From contig NZ_CP143258.1 in assembly GCF_036320655.1 (NCBI RefSeq), forward strand, positions 1,302,001-1,366,000: a stretch of 64,000 nucleotides of DNA, read 5' to 3'. Within the stretch, counting starts at the first letter, position 1. Every line of letters starts with the position of its first letter. The DNA comes from Porphyromonas pogonae. Its GTDB lineage: Bacteria > Bacteroidota > Bacteroidia > Bacteroidales > Porphyromonadaceae. Below are positions 55,892-64,000 of this stretch, in pieces. The notes beneath the pieces were generated by a model that saw nothing but the letters and a program-made list of their open reading frames with translations, was not told the origin of the DNA and did not search any database. A program made the position numbers and the translations under genes.

Positions 55892-56078
55892 GAGACTGTT
55901 GCAAAAGTCAACAGTCTTGTGGATTTTGGAGGCAAAGCCGACAAAAGACACTTTGACCGGGCAGAGAAGGTAAAGTGCAAGGCGCTAAGAGTGAGAGCAC
56001 AGGGAGTTTACTTCAGGTAAATGACCAAGCGCGAATCTCGCAAGCAACGAAGCAATTTGCCTGCTATGCAACGGTCTC
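55892..56078 (-). mobile_element. 187-bp MITE family, copy G
   Basis: Reverse-oriented copy with a perfect 5-bp duplication ATAAT on both sides; CAAATTGC sub-type. An open frame of ~70 codons through this copy is an accident of the repeat and not a gene. Confidence 0.9.
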
Positions 56079-56107
56079 ATAATACGTCAGACTATGATTA
56101 TTAACGA

Positions 56108-56202
56108 GACTTGGGTGTAAGGATCAGGGGCAAATTGCTCATTAAATGAGCATTTCATAAATCGAATTTATGTATTTTGCCTGTGATGCTTACACCCAAG
56201 TC
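56108..56202. other. branched inverted-repeat structure (possible RNA or terminator)
   Basis: The outer stem is GACTTGGGTGTAAG with its perfect complement, extended inward by GGGGCAAA with TTTTGCC. Enclosed are two further hairpins, GCTCATTAAATGAGC and CATAAATCGAATTTATG. The whole folds as a three-way junction. It lies 27 bp beyond the stop of the minus-strand gene at 56229. It may be that gene's terminator region or a separate element. Confidence 0.5.
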
Positions 56203-56228
56203 ATACTCTGATAAGGAATGAAAGAGGG

Positions 56229-57161
56229 TCAATCTATACACTCATGTAGAGCTTTGTTGAGAGAGGGGTATTCAAAAATGAATCCTGTAGATTTAATCTT
56301 TTCAGCAGATACTCGAGTTCCCTCCAGAATAAGCTGAGACATCTCGCCAAGGCATGTTTTGAGAATAGCTTCGGGCATCTTGATATGGATGCGCTCGCCA
56401 CCTTTGGCATAGGATAGAGCATACATAAACTGTTCGTTTGTCAGTGGTCCGGGAGCTACTGCATTATAAACTCCTACCAAGTTCTCATCTTCAACACCTT
56501 TTATGTATATTCTTACAATATCATCAATGTGAATCCAATTGATGTATTGATGCCCTGTTCCCATGGGTAAATTGATGCCGAACTTCACGGGAATGATCAT
56601 TTTGGGTAAGAGACCGCCATCTTTGGATAGCACTACACCGTTACGGAATATAACGGTACGGATTCCCAACTCCTCAAACTTGTGTGCTTCTCGTTCCCAA
56701 AGGAAGCATGTCTTGGAGAGAAAATCATTGCTCATAGGTGAGGTCTCATCAAAAATCACTTGTCTTGTAACTGCTCCGTAGTATCCAATAGCTGATGCTG
56801 ATATAAAAGTCTTTACAGAGTGATTCATCACCTTGAGCTTGTTGAAAATGAGTCGGGCTGATACTATGCGACTTCGCATAATCTCCCTTTTACGATCAGC
56901 AGTCCATCGCTGCTCTCCAATGTTGGCTCCGGCAAGATGTATGATGGTATCTACATTTTCAAAAGCTCTTTCTTCGATGACCTTTGAATCCAGATTCCAA
57001 TAAAATACTCCACCATTAGGAGCATCCGGGCCTTCATATCTATCTCTTGAAAGCCATTTGACTGTATGCCCTTCGCCTTGCAGCTGTGTCGAAAGCTTTT
57101 TCCCGATAAGCCCTGTGGCTCCGGTAATCAATACAGTATGTTTTTTCTTCATTTCATCCAT
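56229..57161 (-). CDS. TIGR01777-family NAD-dependent epimerase-like protein
   Basis: An atypical SDR-family protein (SDR39U1/TIGR01777, often annotated YfcH or cell-division-inhibitor-like). With the start at MDEMKKKH it has 310 residues and the Rossmann motif TGATGLIGKKL close to the N-terminus. The family marker segments are NVDTIIHLAGANIGEQRW, KTFISASAIGYYG, DFLSKTCFLWEREAHKFEELGIRTVIFRNGVVLS and YINWIHIDDIVRIYIKG. An upstream ATG at 57218 would add 19 unlikely residues. The reaction is unknown. It stands alone. Confidence 0.92.
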   Translation of the reverse strand: MDEMKKKHTVLITGATGLIGKKLSTQLQGEGHTVKWLSRDRYEGPDAPNGGVFYWNLDSKVIEERAFENVDTIIHLAGANIGEQRWTADRKREIMRSRIVSARLIFNKLKVMNHSVKTFISASAIGYYGAVTRQVIFDETSPMSNDFLSKTCFLWEREAHKFEELGIRTVIFRNGVVLSKDGGLLPKMIIPVKFGINLPMGTGHQYINWIHIDDIVRIYIKGVEDENLVGVYNAVAPGPLTNEQFMYALSYAKGGERIHIKMPEAILKTCLGEMSQLILEGTRVSAEKIKSTGFIFEYPSLNKALHECID

Positions 57162-57531
57162 AAAGCACTTCAGTATATGTTGTTCTGTTTTATAATATAA
57201 CGTTACAGGAGTAGGCAAAGTTGCAAGGTTGCCATAATATTATCGATGATCAAATTTGACATATTTTACCTTATGCAAAATTAGTTGATAATCTTTTATT
57301 TTACTATAACGTAATGAGAGTTATTCTGATCGAAGTATGGTTTTAGCTTAGTAATCAGAGAAATGAGAATAATCACTCGGTGATCATCTATTTATGTATA
57401 GCATAATACCTAAAATTTCATAAAAAAGAAATAGGGGTTTTTACAGATATTTACGTCTTATAAGTGTATCATAGGTCTTAAGCGTAGACTTTGATTACGT
57501 AAGATGTAGAGAGATATTTAAATAGGATAAG
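57162..57531. other. divergent intergenic region
   Basis: AT-rich region between two divergent genes. It should hold promoters in both directions, but I see no convincing boxes, repeats or ORFs. Confidence 0.5.
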
Positions 57532-58119
57532 ATGAAACCTTTGAAAAAAGCATTGTTGTTATTGCTATGGGTTGCCCAGATTCCTGTGATGAGTGTCTCT
57601 TTGAAGGCTCAAGAAATAAAACAAACAGGATTAAAAATATTTTACAGTACAGGATATGACAGAAAAATAAGTGAAATATTGACTCCTGACATGCCTAATA
57701 AGATAACGGATAGGGGTGAATATTCCCAAATCATATCATCAGGCATGATCGGGGTTGGTTATCGCTATAATTGGGATGTGTTTGGTGTAGGTTTCGATTT
57801 GACTTATTCTTTAGCAAGGGAAGATGTATATAAATCAGAAAATTCCACTATACCAATATACAGTATTGATCATAATAGGCTGTTGTTTATGCCTACGGGC
57901 GATTTTTCTTATTACCGGAGTTCATTGTTTAATATTTATGGCTCGGCAAGTATGGGGGTAATGATGTATTCACAACCGGAAAGCCCTAATAGAGCGGAGC
58001 TTGCATATCAGGTCAATCCAATAGCTCTACGAGCCGGAGTTATAGGATTTGGGGCTTTCATAGAACTCGGCTATGGTTATAAGGGGATAATAACAACAGG
58101 TCTAACTCTAAACTTTTGA
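57532..58119 (+). CDS. small outer-membrane beta-barrel-like protein
   Basis: A 195-residue protein with a signal peptide (residues 1-26, ending SLKAQ). The remainder alternates polar and hydrophobic residues in strands (IIGVGYRYNWDVFGVGFDLTYSLA, LFNIYGSASMGVMMYS, GFGAFIELGYGYKGIITTGLTLNF) and ends in Phe. This suggests an eight- to ten-stranded outer-membrane barrel. I do not recognise a specific family. It is the only gene between the TIGR01777 gene and the IS5-like element; the IS begins 66 bp after the stop. Confidence 0.65.
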   Translation: MKPLKKALLLLLWVAQIPVMSVSLKAQEIKQTGLKIFYSTGYDRKISEILTPDMPNKITDRGEYSQIISSGMIGVGYRYNWDVFGVGFDLTYSLAREDVYKSENSTIPIYSIDHNRLLFMPTGDFSYYRSSLFNIYGSASMGVMMYSQPESPNRAELAYQVNPIALRAGVIGFGAFIELGYGYKGIITTGLTLNF

Positions 58120-58185
58120 TTATCGATGATTGGGAAATCAACCTTGCATTAGCGGGTTGATTTCTTTTTGTCTTAAATTCTAACT

Positions 58186-59616
58186 AGTCGTCCCTTAAAA
58201 AGCACATTTCAGCGCAATCCTCTCCATTGGGAGTGTTTCGCTGATTTTGTTTATTAGGTACAAAAGAAGCTTCATGGCTCTTTTGAAGTTATATGCCGCT
58301 GCAGCTAACATTACATTGATAGCATCCCCGAAGAGCCCTTTGTAAAAGTTACGTCCTAAGCGATAATCTGACTTCAAATGTCCGATAGTTGGTTCTATTC
58401 CTGCACGCTTGCAGAAAAGTCGATGCTTCTTTTTACGTTGATAATAACTGTCTTTAGCTTTTGGAGTGTCAGGAATCAATATTTGCGTACCGTTTATTTC
58501 TTTTTTCCCACGGTAACCTCTATCTCCGGCCAATTTCTTAATCCTTTCTCCCGTGAGTCTCTTCACCTGATCGAGGCTTTGCTCTATGGTATGTCCGTCA
58601 TACTCATTACGGAAAGAAGAGGCTCCCAAAATCACTCCCGTCATGGAGCGTATAATCGAGACTTTGTTTCCAAACTCATATTTTTTGTGCTCCTTACCTT
58701 TACTGATGCATTGAACATCCGGTTCATGAATAGAATAAATCTTTTGAGTGGAATTACGCCGTTGCGAAAGAATCCTTTCAAAGAGGGAAATGAGTTTGTC
58801 GTACTCCCTGTTATTACCCAGGTTTCGTTTAAGTTCCCGAACCAAACGTCCCGCTATTGTTCGTAACCGTTTATCCGCTTTAAGAGCTTTCTTACGGTTC
58901 TTGGGATGGTTGCGAAAACGTTGATCCCGATAAATTCTTTTCAATACGAAAGTATAGCTTTGACGAATGGGTAGATTGAGAGCCCTTACGATTTTGAGAA
59001 CCTTGCCTACTATCTTCTTATGCAACTTGGCATCTGTAGGATAAGTCACATTCTTTTCCTGCACGGTGGAGTCTATAAAAGCGGTATCGTGGTGATCCTT
59101 CTCATTTTTGTCATCATTCACACGAATACTTTCTGCAAGAATAAGCTCTATCCCTCTTTCGCCGATACGTTTGCGGAAGTGAACCAGTTCCGAGGCATTG
59201 CAGGGAAAGGAAGGAGTAAACTCCTGCATGCCACAAAAATATTGAAAATAAGCGTTCTCACTCCATTGTTCTACAACAGATTCATCTGAAATATTGCGCA
59301 AATGCTTCAGAATTAAAAGACCACACATTAAACGAATAGGCTTACCGGGACGACCATTGTCAGGGCAATACAAGGAAGAAAAAGCCTCTTCGAACCTTTT
59401 CCAATCGATTTTATGGGAAAGTTTATACAGAGGATGTTGCTGGTTAAGCAAATCGTCCAGCGAAGAGAATAGAGATTGAACTGTTTGAGTAGGGCGTATC
59501 ATAAAAAATCTGCAAGTTTCTACATCCAAAGATACAAAAACTTGCAGATTTATCAAAGAGTATAAGAATGTAATTCACTGTATATCAGAAAATAAACGCG
59601 ATTTTAAGGGGCGACT
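58186..59616 (-). mobile_element. IS5-like insertion sequence (1431 bp)
   Basis: The ends share AGTCGYCCCTTAAAA (inverted; 14 of 15 identical). AACT flanks both sides (58182-58185 and 59617-59620), a probable 4-bp target duplication, although CTAA in another register is also possible. One intact transposase ORF fills it. Confidence 0.85.
58195..59502 (-). CDS. IS5-type DDE transposase
   Basis: With the start at MIRPTQTVQ the protein has 435 residues; an ATG at 59556 would add 18. The N-terminal LYKLSHKIDWKRFEEAFSSLYCPDNGRPGKPIRLMCGLLILKHLRNISDESVVEQWSEN and SELVHFRKRIGE are typical of the larger IS5/IS1182-like transposases. Catalytic residues are Asp in DTAFIDSTVQEKNVTYPTDAKL, Asp in LAGDRGYRGKKEI and Glu in AGIEPTIGHLKSDYRLGRN. 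The ORF is uninterrupted. The exact IS group is not resolved. Confidence 0.9.
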   Translation of the reverse strand: MIRPTQTVQSLFSSLDDLLNQQHPLYKLSHKIDWKRFEEAFSSLYCPDNGRPGKPIRLMCGLLILKHLRNISDESVVEQWSENAYFQYFCGMQEFTPSFPCNASELVHFRKRIGERGIELILAESIRVNDDKNEKDHHDTAFIDSTVQEKNVTYPTDAKLHKKIVGKVLKIVRALNLPIRQSYTFVLKRIYRDQRFRNHPKNRKKALKADKRLRTIAGRLVRELKRNLGNNREYDKLISLFERILSQRRNSTQKIYSIHEPDVQCISKGKEHKKYEFGNKVSIIRSMTGVILGASSFRNEYDGHTIEQSLDQVKRLTGERIKKLAGDRGYRGKKEINGTQILIPDTPKAKDSYYQRKKKHRLFCKRAGIEPTIGHLKSDYRLGRNFYKGLFGDAINVMLAAAAYNFKRAMKLLLYLINKISETLPMERIALKCAF

Positions 59617-59680
59617 AACTAAATTAGCGTATGTAAACAAGAACTATCGATATACAATCAGCCCTACCCTGGTACCCCTC

Positions 59681-60214
59681 ATGCAAGATAAAGAACGTTT
59701 TAAAGAACTGTTTTATGATCATTATGCAAGGCTTTGTCACATTGCTCTTAAAATGATCCCGAATAAAGATACCTGCGAGGATATTGTGCAGGAGTGTTTT
59801 CTGAACCTTTGGGAAAAACATCGTTTAGACAATGTTTCCAATCCTGGGGCATACCTCACACTTGTAGTCAGGAATAGATGCATTGATTATTTGAGGCAGA
59901 AAAACTCAGATATTTCTTTCGATGATAATATCTCTTTGCATGAACATGATATCGTGGAAGAATCATATGAGGAAAAGCCTGATGCCGTTAAAATAATATC
60001 ACAAGCTTTGTCATTGCTTCCACCGAAATGTAGAGAAATATTTGAATTGAGTAAAATAAAACGCAAGACATATCAGGAGATTGCGAACGAACTCAATTTG
60101 TCGATAAAAACTATCGAAAATCAAATGGGTAAAGCTATCAAAATTATAAGACAATTCGCTAAAGACCATCCACAATATTTTATTCTTATTATAGCATTTC
60201 TAATTGAATCCTGA
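59681..60214 (+). CDS. ECF sigma factor (FecI-like, Bacteroidota type)
   Basis: A 177-residue sigma factor. Region 2 is HYARLCHIALKMIPNKDTCEDIVQECFLNLWEKH and region 4 LSLLPPKCREIFELSKIKRKTYQEIANELNLSIKTIENQMGKAIKIIRQF. It should direct transcription of the receptor genes downstream when released by the FecR-like anti-sigma factor, whose gene follows after 24 bp. The IS5-like element ends 64 bp before the start codon, so the native promoter may have been displaced or replaced. Confidence 0.93.
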   Translation: MQDKERFKELFYDHYARLCHIALKMIPNKDTCEDIVQECFLNLWEKHRLDNVSNPGAYLTLVVRNRCIDYLRQKNSDISFDDNISLHEHDIVEESYEEKPDAVKIISQALSLLPPKCREIFELSKIKRKTYQEIANELNLSIKTIENQMGKAIKIIRQFAKDHPQYFILIIAFLIES

Positions 60215-60238
60215 GAAAGATAAAATAACAGAAACAGA

Positions 60239-61186
60239 ATGAATACGATCGAAAATATATTGGCCAAACACTTCGTTTCCGAAAGTCTGACTCAGGAAGA
60301 ACAAAAAATTCTTGAAGTATGGATCAAGGATAATCCCAAGGAGTATGAGGATATAAAAAAGTTTATGTCTTGGGAACAGGAGGCATCAGACTCTCATTGG
60401 GAAATAAACGTTGAAAAAGCCTATCAGAAAATAAAAAATAGAATATCCGGCAAAAAACAAGTGACCAAAATCCCCTTGTTTCGTTGGGTTGGGATTGCAG
60501 CATGTGTGATCGCTGTAATCTCAATAGCATTTAACTATCTCTATAATCCAATATATGAAATTTCTTCAGGTGATCATATCAAGACTATTGCCATGATCGA
60601 TGGCTCTGCTATCACACTGAATAAAAACTCATCAATCAAATACAAAAAACAATTCGTAAAAAACAGAACTGTGACGCTCAAAGGACAAGCTTTCTTTGAA
60701 GTATCGCGAGATACTGTGCATCCATTTGTTATCACAACAGATAACGCTATCGTGAAAGTTTTGGGTACTTCTTTTGATGTCAATGCTCCTGAGAATTTCA
60801 CTATGGTAAATGTAAAGACCGGTAAGGTTGAGCTTCAGACTCAAACACAAAAAGTCGAACTTCTACCCGGTGAGCAAGGGGTATATGTAAGTGGTAATTC
60901 GTCCATATCAAAAAATAAAAGCCGCTCACAGAACTATATGTCATGGAAGAATAGTAAATTGGTGTTTGATAAGACCGATTTTAGAATAGTATTGAGAGAC
61001 ATGAGTAACTATTATGATGCTAATATCGTATTGCAGCAACCGGTAGACGGAAAATGTTTGATAACAACAACCTTTACCACAGAGTCTTTGGATGATGCAA
61101 TGAAGGAATTGCAAATGTTACTTCATTTCGACTATACTATACATGGCAAAGATGTAGTGATATCGAACCTGAAATGCGAAAACTAA
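60239..61186 (+). CDS. FecR-family anti-sigma factor
   Basis: A 315-residue FecR-type protein. It has a cytosolic N-terminus (residues 1-75, sigma-binding), one transmembrane segment (WVGIAACVIAVISIAFNYLY, ~82-102) and a periplasmic part. That part has the FecR domain (ISSGDHIKTIAMIDGSAITLNKNSSIKY...GQAFFEVSRDTVHPFVITTDNAIVKVLGTSFDVNA) and a C-terminal STN-like module (LVFDKTDFRIVLRDMSNYYDANI). It should hold the sigma factor until the TonB receptor signals substrate. It overlaps the receptor gene by 13 bp. Confidence 0.93.
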   Translation: MNTIENILAKHFVSESLTQEEQKILEVWIKDNPKEYEDIKKFMSWEQEASDSHWEINVEKAYQKIKNRISGKKQVTKIPLFRWVGIAACVIAVISIAFNYLYNPIYEISSGDHIKTIAMIDGSAITLNKNSSIKYKKQFVKNRTVTLKGQAFFEVSRDTVHPFVITTDNAIVKVLGTSFDVNAPENFTMVNVKTGKVELQTQTQKVELLPGEQGVYVSGNSSISKNKSRSQNYMSWKNSKLVFDKTDFRIVLRDMSNYYDANIVLQQPVDGKCLITTTFTTESLDDAMKELQMLLHFDYTIHGKDVVISNLKCEN

Positions 61187-63714
61187 AGAGGATACCATTA
61201 ACAGTTACTATACTTCTTTGTATGGGCATAAGACTTTATGCCCAATCTTCTTTTACGCTCGATTATCAGATTACCACCCATTGTTGCATGCAAACGCAGA
61301 CAGTACACCAATGGTTGAAGGATATTGAGAAAGAAGGGTTTATTCTCTCGTACAACCCCAAGGAGATTTCGTTAAACCGCAAAGTCACAATCAACGAGGA
61401 TAAGATATCTGTAAATAACTTACTCAAAGCAATACTCCCCGGGGTATATTACAACTGGTCGTTAAAAAGCAATAAAATCATAATAACTTATAATCCGCCA
61501 ATCTATACTTTGAGTGGAAGTATTTATGAGAGTTCTTCTCATGAATCTCTTATTGGAGCCTCGGTAAGTATAGATCAATCCTTTTCAGGAGACGTATCTA
61601 ACAAGTATGGCTATTACTGTGTCAATCTTTCTCACGGTGAGCATATTGTGAAAGTTAATTATGTTGGTTATCAACCCTTGGTATTCAAGATTAACATTAC
61701 AGGCGATACCAAAAAAGACTTTTATCTATTTGAGAAAACATATGTTCTCAAGCCTCTCAATGTTATGCGTAATAATGTTAACATTGAGGAAAAGATCAAT
61801 ATGAATGCCCAAACCTCATCTGTATCATCTTCCTTCTTGGGTGTAAATGATATCATGAAGCAGCTTCAGTTTATTTCGGGTGTAGACGGATCCTTGACCT
61901 CCTTTACAGGGTTGCAGGTCAGAGGAGGGAGTCCGGATCAAAATTTAGTATTGTTTGATGAGGTTCCTGTTTATAATTATAATCATTTTTCCGGTATTAT
62001 ATCTATATTCAACCCTGACATCTTGAAAAATGTAGACTTTTACAAAGGTCTATTTCCTGCTCGTTATGAGGGCGGTTTGAGTTCTGTAGTAGACATCATG
62101 ATGCGCGAAGGAAATATGACAAAGTTCCATGGCGGGTGCTCTATTGACCTTGTAAATGCAGGTTTATTCTGCGAAGGGCCTATTGTCAAAAACAAAAGTT
62201 CATTTATCTTTTCAGGCAGGCGGAGTCTCATTAATTATCTTAGCAGGTTCTGGGATAAGGAAGATAGTAGCAATGCTTCGTTATATGATCTGAATTTCAA
62301 GGCCAATTATAAAATTTCAGATAAAGATCATATTTATCTCAGTGGATATACCGGTAGAGACAACCTCAGAGATCTGAGCTTTGATGTACCTGAAAATTAC
62401 AAAGAAAGTCTTTGGTGGTCAAACTCTCTACTGTCTTTCCGATGGAATCATTTCTTCTCTGACAAGTTGTTTGGCAATACCAATATCTCTTACAGCAAAT
62501 TCTACAATCGATTTCTTAAGCAAATTGTTTTGGAAAAAGATCGTGTAGAAGAACTGGAGGATCTAAAATATTCTATTCAAGAGTATTTATTACATAGCAG
62601 TCTACAATATTTCGGTAAACATTATAAGATTAAAATGGGGGTAAGATTCAGCCAAAAGCATTTCAGTTACCCATCCTTCAGTATAAGTAGCCTGTACAGT
62701 GACCCCAAAAATTGGAAGAGATCTTCACTTCTTTCTCTGTATTTTGAGAATAAGATAAAATACAGTGAGAAATTCAGCCTCAACATAGGTCTGAACTACA
62801 ATTTGTATATCATTGGCAGTGATGTTATAAATAACTTGCAACCTCGTTTGCAACTTATATATCAGCCGGTGGACGGAACGCTTATTTATGCAGGATTTTC
62901 CGAGATGGGGCAGTTTTATCACCAATTATCTGTACAAAAGATCAGTGTTCCCTATGAACTTAGAATTCCCAGTTCCAATAAATTTAATCCGTCAAGCTCG
63001 CAGCTGTATGAAGTGGGTATAAAGCAATCTTTGCGTGGAGGGAAAGAGGAGTTTAAAGCTACGCTCTTTATGAATGAGCAGAATGATATCTTGAGATATA
63101 GGTTCTACCAGGATATTCTGGGTAATAGGATTGCTTTGGATTTGCAGAGGAAGATTACTACGGGACAGAAGAACGGACAAGGTCTGGAGATGTCTTATAC
63201 AGGGATGTATGATAGGTTGAAATTCAATGTATCTTACACATGGAATATATTTAAAGAAAAGTTTGACGGGATTAATAATGATAAATATTATTCATCTGAC
63301 TTCCAGCGTCACACACTCAAAGGCGGTATCTATTACAATTTGGCCAAAAATCATGGAGTCACACTACATTTTGCGGCAAGCAGTGGTGGGTATATAACTA
63401 TCCCTGATTACAAGATCAAAGATATTGATGAAATTATGGGTATTGAACGAAACTTTGATGCTGATGGAACATTTCTGATCAGTCATATTAATAATTATAA
63501 ACTACCCAATAATTATCAACTTAATATCGGATATGTGTTTCATAAGCAAATGAGTGACAAGAAAGCCCATTTACTTAAATTGGGCCTAAATAATATTTTG
63601 GGCAGAGAAAAGCCATTTTCCAAATCTGTGAAAGAATCCAAAGGTGAAATCTGGGTGAAGGAAGCTCGACTTCCGCAATGTTTTCCGTACATTAGTTATA
63701 GTTTTCAATTTTGA
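61174..63714 (+). CDS. TonB-dependent signalling receptor with STN domain
   Basis: An 846-residue outer-membrane receptor. It has a signal peptide (residues 1-24), then an STN signalling domain (~30-105: TVHQWLKDIEKEGFILSYNPKEISLNRKVTI). A carboxypeptidase-regulatory-like domain follows (~108-190: LSGSIYESSSHESLIGASVSIDQ), then a plug (~220-320: SGVDGSLTSFTGLQVRGGSPDQNLVLFDEVPVYNYNHFSGI) and a barrel ending SYSFQF. The STN domain fits signalling to the FecR protein whose gene overlaps it. The substrate is unknown. In Bacteroidota such receptors are commonly paired with a DUF4249 lipoprotein, as seems the case here. Confidence 0.92.
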   Translation: MRKLKRIPLTVTILLCMGIRLYAQSSFTLDYQITTHCCMQTQTVHQWLKDIEKEGFILSYNPKEISLNRKVTINEDKISVNNLLKAILPGVYYNWSLKSNKIIITYNPPIYTLSGSIYESSSHESLIGASVSIDQSFSGDVSNKYGYYCVNLSHGEHIVKVNYVGYQPLVFKINITGDTKKDFYLFEKTYVLKPLNVMRNNVNIEEKINMNAQTSSVSSSFLGVNDIMKQLQFISGVDGSLTSFTGLQVRGGSPDQNLVLFDEVPVYNYNHFSGIISIFNPDILKNVDFYKGLFPARYEGGLSSVVDIMMREGNMTKFHGGCSIDLVNAGLFCEGPIVKNKSSFIFSGRRSLINYLSRFWDKEDSSNASLYDLNFKANYKISDKDHIYLSGYTGRDNLRDLSFDVPENYKESLWWSNSLLSFRWNHFFSDKLFGNTNISYSKFYNRFLKQIVLEKDRVEELEDLKYSIQEYLLHSSLQYFGKHYKIKMGVRFSQKHFSYPSFSISSLYSDPKNWKRSSLLSLYFENKIKYSEKFSLNIGLNYNLYIIGSDVINNLQPRLQLIYQPVDGTLIYAGFSEMGQFYHQLSVQKISVPYELRIPSSNKFNPSSSQLYEVGIKQSLRGGKEEFKATLFMNEQNDILRYRFYQDILGNRIALDLQRKITTGQKNGQGLEMSYTGMYDRLKFNVSYTWNIFKEKFDGINNDKYYSSDFQRHTLKGGIYYNLAKNHGVTLHFAASSGGYITIPDYKIKDIDEIMGIERNFDADGTFLISHINNYKLPNNYQLNIGYVFHKQMSDKKAHLLKLGLNNILGREKPFSKSVKESKGEIWVKEARLPQCFPYISYSFQF

Positions 63715-63722
63715 GGTTATAT

Positions 63723-64000
63723 ATGAAGCGGTTAATGTGTTTAATGTCTTTAGCATTATGTGTGGCTAGTTGTATAGACTATTCTAAGGTCGACTTGAAA
63801 AAGACTGATCAAAATAAGGTGGAAGTCCTAGCCGAATTTTCATTGGGAAAACCTATTCGTATGTATATTAATAGCGAAAAAGTCCCCTATGATAGTAAAG
63901 TCAAAACTGTATATATAGAAGACAGAGATGGCAATGTGCTTACAGAGCTCAAGAATACGGAAAAACATATTTGGGAATCAAAGTATCATTTGGAATACCC
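63723..64000 (+). CDS. DUF4249-like lipoprotein (3' end outside window)
   Basis: Only the first ~92 residues are present. The lipobox is CVASC (Cys at residue 17), followed by a mature start IDYSKVDLKKTDQNKVEVLAEFSLGKPIRMYINSEKVP. Position 8 bp after an STN-type TonB receptor and the beta-rich start fit DUF4249, a surface-lipoprotein family that accompanies such receptors. The call rests mainly on context. Confidence 0.6.
   Translation, partial: MKRLMCLMSLALCVASCIDYSKVDLKKTDQNKVEVLAEFSLGKPIRMYINSEKVPYDSKVKTVYIEDRDGNVLTELKNTEKHIWESKYHLEY

Overview
The window looks like chromosome of a Bacteroidota bacterium, most probably Porphyromonas or a close relative in the Porphyromonadaceae. The support is SusC/SusD and FecR/ECF-sigma/TonB modules, NigD-like lipoproteins, a tricorn-type peptidase, a Rho factor with a very long disordered insert, TAnnTTTG-type -7 boxes, A-rich start regions without clear Shine-Dalgarno sequences, and a dense mobile-element load. 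The species is not identified.

Layout. 1-9 kb: DUF4199 protein (partial), tricorn-like peptidase, YgiQ-type radical SAM protein, ispE and four tRNA genes. 9.5-14.7 kb: three tandem NigD-like lipoproteins facing an ECF sigma factor, a membrane-anchored protein with a beta-barrel domain, and a small encapsulated-ferritin-like protein with no encapsulin gene nearby. 15-16.1 kb: an IS982-family element. 16.4-26.2 kb, minus strand: two tRNAs, rho, tilS, a zinc-ribbon coiled-coil protein, a Nif3-like protein, a subtilisin-like lipoprotein and aspS. 26.4-31.5 kb: a methionine operon (metY, metX, aspartokinase/homoserine dehydrogenase) preceded by two consecutive Met-rich leader peptides, each followed by an intrinsic terminator. 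31.7-32.7 kb: decayed IS5-type remnants. 32.8-41 kb: a Ca/Na antiporter, an ABC-F protein and a SusC/SusD pair. 41.5-54 kb: a complete type I-C CRISPR-Cas system (cas3-cas5-cas8-cas7-cas4-cas1-cas2, leader, 39 intact repeats), with an IS4-family element inserted in a degenerate distal repeat. 54-56.2 kb: a gene-free, repeat-rich stretch. 56.2-64 kb: a TIGR01777 SDR protein, an outer-membrane protein, an IS5-like element, and an ECF sigma/FecR/TonB-receptor/lipoprotein module that runs off the end.

The strongest candidate for an undescribed system is the tandem methionine attenuator (26.47-26.81 kb). Both short ORFs carry runs of Met codons. Both have a 9-nt segment at their 3' end complementary to the 5' part of the following terminator, so ribosome stalling at Met codons should favour antitermination. 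Two stop/go switches in series would then gate the whole aspartate-to-homocysteine branch.

Other notable signals are: a 187-bp MITE family with seven copies, six with perfect 5-bp target duplications; three unrelated intergenic loci built on exactly 22-bp degenerate tandem units; a pair of CRISPR spacers at opposite ends of the array that differ only at five synonymous third-codon positions; and an IS insertion that dates a CRISPR repeat as already degenerate. All calls were made by reading the sequence; no database search was run.
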